Source: an uncultured Roseovarius sp. (GTDB lineage Bacteria > Pseudomonadota > Alphaproteobacteria > Rhodobacterales > Rhodobacteraceae). Taken from it: a stretch of DNA of 7,436 nucleotides. Below, piece after piece: positions 5,741 through 7,436 of this stretch. A model generated the notes under the pieces. It was not told the origin of the DNA. It was given only the letters and a program-made list of their open reading frames with translations, and did no database searches. The position numbers and the translations under genes were made by a program. Numbering within the stretch: position 1 is the stretch's first letter; every line of letters starts with the position of its first letter. The DNA lies in contig CAJXKX010000092.1 in NCBI GenBank assembly GCA_913055965.1, forward strand, positions 1-7,436, written 5' to 3'.

Positions 5741-6568
5741 ATGTCCAACGCCCAACTGGAAACCGCCATCGAAGCCGCCTGGGAGGCGCGCGACACCATC
5801 ACGCCCAAGACCGGGGGCGAGACGCGCGAGGCCATCGAGGCGACGCTCGACGCGCTCGACTCGGGACGCCTGCGGGTGGCCGAACGGCAGGAAAACGGCG
5901 AATGGCATGTCAACCAATGGGCCAAGAAGGCGGTGCTTCTGGGCTTTCGCATCAAGGACATGGAAATCCACCCCGGCGGTCCGCAGGCCGGCGGCTGGTG
6001 GGACAAGGTGGACAGCAAGTTCAACGGCTGGGGGGAGGCTGAATGGCGCGCCGCGGGCTTCCGCGCGGTGCCCAATTGCGTGGTGCGCAAATCCGCCTAT
6101 ATCGCGCCCGGCGTGGTGCTGATGCCGTCCTTCGTCAACCTTGGCGCCCATGTGGACGAGGGCACGATGGTCGATACCTGGGCCACCGTGGGCAGCTGCG
6201 CGCAGATCGGCAAGAATGTGCACCTGTCGGGCGGCGTCGGTATCGGCGGGGTGCTGGAGCCGATGCAGGCGGGGCCGACGATCATCGAGGACAACTGCTT
6301 TATCGGCGCGCGCTCCGAGGTGGTCGAGGGCTGCATCGTGCGCGAGGGCTCGGTTCTGGGGATGGGCGTGTTCATCGGCAAGTCCACCAAGATCGTGGAC
6401 CGCGAAACTGGCGAGGTGTTCATCGGCGAGGTGCCGCCCTATTCGGTGGTGGTCTCGGGGTCGATTCCGTCGAAGGGGGGCGTGAACCTCTATTGCGCGG
6501 TGATCGTCAAGCGCGTGGACGCGCAGACCCGCTCCAAGACCGCGATCAACGAACTTTTGCGCGACTGA
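5741..6568 (+). CDS. dapD: 2,3,4,5-tetrahydropyridine-2,6-dicarboxylate N-succinyltransferase
   Basis: DapD (275 residues) transfers succinate from succinyl-CoA to tetrahydrodipicolinate in the succinylase branch of diaminopimelate/lysine synthesis, supplying meso-DAP for peptidoglycan; it acts in the cytoplasm as a trimer. The N-terminal helical domain covers about 1-105. A left-handed beta-helix of hexapeptide repeats follows from about 110 to 240, including NLGAHVDEGTMVDTWATVGS (133-152), then SGGVGIGGVLEP and EDNCFIGARSEVVEGC. The C-terminal part contains PPYSVVVSGSIPSK. The length equals the usual ~275 residues and no key segment is missing. The start at ATG 5741 is set by AGGAAGG 8 nt upstream and the typical N-terminus MSNAQLETAIEAAWEAR. 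It appears to be transcribed alone from a promoter in the preceding gap and faces the mrp genes tail to tail. Confidence 0.97.
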   Translation: MSNAQLETAIEAAWEARDTITPKTGGETREAIEATLDALDSGRLRVAERQENGEWHVNQWAKKAVLLGFRIKDMEIHPGGPQAGGWWDKVDSKFNGWGEAEWRAAGFRAVPNCVVRKSAYIAPGVVLMPSFVNLGAHVDEGTMVDTWATVGSCAQIGKNVHLSGGVGIGGVLEPMQAGPTIIEDNCFIGARSEVVEGCIVREGSVLGMGVFIGKSTKIVDRETGEVFIGEVPPYSVVVSGSIPSKGGVNLYCAVIVKRVDAQTRSKTAINELLRD

Positions 6569-6589
6569 GCCGGGCGAATTTCCGGGCGC

Positions 6590-6629
6590 GGGGGCGGCGG
6601 CATGCCCGCCCCTGCCCCGCTGCCGGGGC
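6590..6629. terminator. GC-rich hairpins between convergent dapD and mrpG
   Basis: In the 73-bp gap (6569-6641), GGGGCGG (6591-6597) can pair with CCGCCCC (6606-6612) around an 8-nt loop. GCCCCG (6614-6619) pairs exactly with CGGGGC (6624-6629) around CTGC. Two adjacent stems between tail-to-tail genes fit a bidirectional transcription end, but neither side has a clear T-run, so intrinsic termination is only a possibility in this GC-rich setting. Confidence 0.35.
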
Positions 6630-6641
6630 GTGCGGCCCGCG

Positions 6642-7043
6642 CTAGCCGGTCTTGCCCGCCTCCGCATCCGCCTCCGCCTCGATGCGGGCGCGCTCGGCAT
6701 CGCTTTCGTAGCTGGCCCAGGGCCGTTCGGTGCCGGTGGGCGGCAGGCCGTCGGGCTTGTGCGACAGGTGCAGATGCGTCTTGGCCACGAAATGCCCGGT
6801 GATCGGCGCGGTCAGGAACAGGAACAGCGTGATCATCAGCTCGTGAAACGAGAACGTGCCCACCACGAAATAGAAATACAGCATCGAAGCGATCAGCGCG
6901 CCGCCCACCCCCAGCGTCGTCGCCTTGGTGGGGGCGTGCAGGCGCATCATCGGGTCGGGCAGCTTGATCAGCCCCAGCGAGCCCACCAGCCCGAAGATGC
7001 CGCTGATGACCAGAAAGACCGATATCAGGATCTCGGCGAGCAT
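6642..7043 (-). CDS. mrpG: Mrp/Pha-type cation/proton antiporter subunit G
   Basis: This 133-residue small membrane subunit belongs to the multisubunit Na+(K+)/H+ antiporter. Three hydrophobic segments are visible at about 3-23, 44-64 and 67-87. Between the first two is the family hallmark KLPDPMMRLHAPTKATTLGVG at 27-47 (normally LPD...RLHA.TKA.TLG). The C-terminal tail (about 88-133) is hydrophilic, ending in an acidic, alanine-rich helix-like stretch. The complex exports cations in exchange for protons and supports pH and salt homeostasis; subunit G is needed for assembly but has no known catalytic role of its own. The start at 7043 has GGAGG (7049-7053) 5 nt upstream and lies 10 nt after the mrpF stop. 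It is the last gene of the visible operon. The names phaG and mnhG are equivalent; the transported ion cannot be told from this subunit. Confidence 0.93.
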   Translation of the reverse strand: MLAEILISVFLVISGIFGLVGSLGLIKLPDPMMRLHAPTKATTLGVGGALIASMLYFYFVVGTFSFHELMITLFLFLTAPITGHFVAKTHLHLSHKPDGLPPTGTERPWASYESDAERARIEAEADAEAGKTG

Positions 7044-7053
7044 CGCGCCCTCC

Positions 7054-7323
7054 CTATTCGATGATGTCCCCGCGCAACAGGAAGCGCGTGTAGGAGACGG
7101 TGGAAATGAAGCCGGTCATGGCGATGATCATCGACGCCTCGAAATACATCGTGGTGCCCTCGTGAATGCCGAAGAGCGCCAGCAGCGCGATGGCGTTGAT
7201 CACCATCGTGTCGAGCGCGAGGATGCGGTCGCCCTTGGTGGGGGCCCACACCACCCGGTAGATATTGAGCAGGAGACCGAGCCCGAAACAGGCGAAGGCA
7301 AAGGTGAGCGCGTATCCGATCAT
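7054..7323 (-). CDS. mrpF: Mrp/Pha-type cation/proton antiporter subunit F
   Basis: This 89-residue protein consists almost entirely of three membrane segments (about 3-24, 38-55 and 60-78). The conserved MrpF loop APTKGDRILALDTM at 27-40 corresponds to the family pattern GPT..DR(V/I).ALD, whose acidic residues are functionally important. The correct start is ATG at 7321-7323, not a longer upstream one: AAGGAG (7332-7337) sits 8 nt before it, and the upstream codons belong to mrpE read in another frame. The start overlaps the mrpE stop as ATGA, and mrpG follows after 10 nt, the standard E-F-G order. It works inside the inner-membrane Mrp complex with the larger A and D subunits that carry the proton/cation paths. 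Alternative names are phaF and mnhF. Confidence 0.94.
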   Translation of the reverse strand: MIGYALTFAFACFGLGLLLNIYRVVWAPTKGDRILALDTMVINAIALLALFGIHEGTTMYFEASMIIAMTGFISTVSYTRFLLRGDIIE

Positions 7324-7436
7324 TCGAATATCTCCTTCAGCCGGGCCTCGTAGCGGGTCTTGATCTCGTCGCGCACCGCGTCGGGGTCGGGCGCGTCGAG
7401 GCAATGCACCAGCAGGCTGCGCCCGTCGGCGCTCAC
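7320..7436 (-). CDS. mrpE: Mrp/Pha-type antiporter subunit E, C-terminal fragment (cut by window edge)
   Basis: Reading leftwards from the right edge, the frame encodes 38 residues beginning VSADGRSLLVHCLDAP and ending RYEARLKEIFE, with TGA at 7320-7322 overlapping the mrpF ATG. The pattern of a SADGR-LLVH-LD strand, then an acidic helix and a terminal (Y)E..L.EIF is the soluble C-terminal domain of MrpE/PhaE. Its position directly before mrpF matches the conserved operon order. The transmembrane N-terminal part lies outside the window, so completeness and start cannot be judged. The product is a structural subunit of the inner-membrane antiporter. Confidence 0.82.
   Translation of the reverse strand: MSADGRSLLVHCLDAPDPDAVRDEIKTRYEARLKEIFE

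Noticed and set aside
5213..6700. 495-codon open frame on the minus strand opposite dapD and the end of the dehydrogenase gene
   Set aside because: Its composition (Arg, His, Pro, Ala rich, low complexity) is that of an antisense shadow in G+C-rich DNA. It overlaps two well-supported genes and crosses the promoter/repeat gap.

Overview
The window comes from a high-GC alphaproteobacterium, most likely a marine Rhodobacteraceae (Roseobacter-type) relative. This is inferred from three things: strong G/C bias at third codon positions, paired FAD-GcvT dehydrogenases typical of that group, and a DapD/Mrp gene set with alphaproteobacterial-looking proteins. No tRNA, rRNA, CRISPR array or insertion sequence is visible.

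Region 1 (1-5538, + strand) is a tight one-carbon/methyl-metabolism operon. Its genes are: the C-terminal part of a GcvT-type dimethylglycine/sarcosine dehydrogenase-like protein (1-1070); a zinc-free MDR quinone-oxidoreductase-like protein (1067-2140, overlapping its neighbour at TTGA); a homocysteine S-methyltransferase (2137-3033, overlapping at ATGA); and, after 57 bp, a complete 815-residue FAD-GcvT dehydrogenase (3091-5538). A plausible reading is that methylated amines donate methyl groups to homocysteine and, through oxidative N-demethylation, to tetrahydrofolate. The methyl donor and the role of the MDR enzyme are not fixed by sequence.

The left end holds the main anomaly. The first ~130-200 bp, in the same frame as the GcvT domain, read as a xanthine/CO-dehydrogenase-type molybdenum hydroxylase fragment, not as the FAD domain expected upstream of GcvT. 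This is either a real fusion/deletion scar or an assembly join.

Region 2 (5539-5740) is a 202-bp intergenic stretch with a perfect 9-bp-stem palindrome resembling alphaproteobacterial dispersed repeats, a 13-bp direct repeat, a short pentamer repeat, a sigma70-like promoter and a strong ribosome binding site. It leads into dapD (5741-6568), a lysine/diaminopimelate biosynthesis gene.

Region 3 (6569-7436) begins with a 73-bp GC-hairpin-rich gap. The minus-strand tail of an Mrp/Pha multisubunit cation/proton antiporter operon then converges on dapD, with gene order mrpE (C-terminal fragment), mrpF, mrpG. The upstream Mrp subunits would lie beyond the right edge. Apart from the possible chimera and the uncharacterised MDR in a methyl-transfer operon, the content is conventional metabolism and transport; I see no convincing defence or mobile system.
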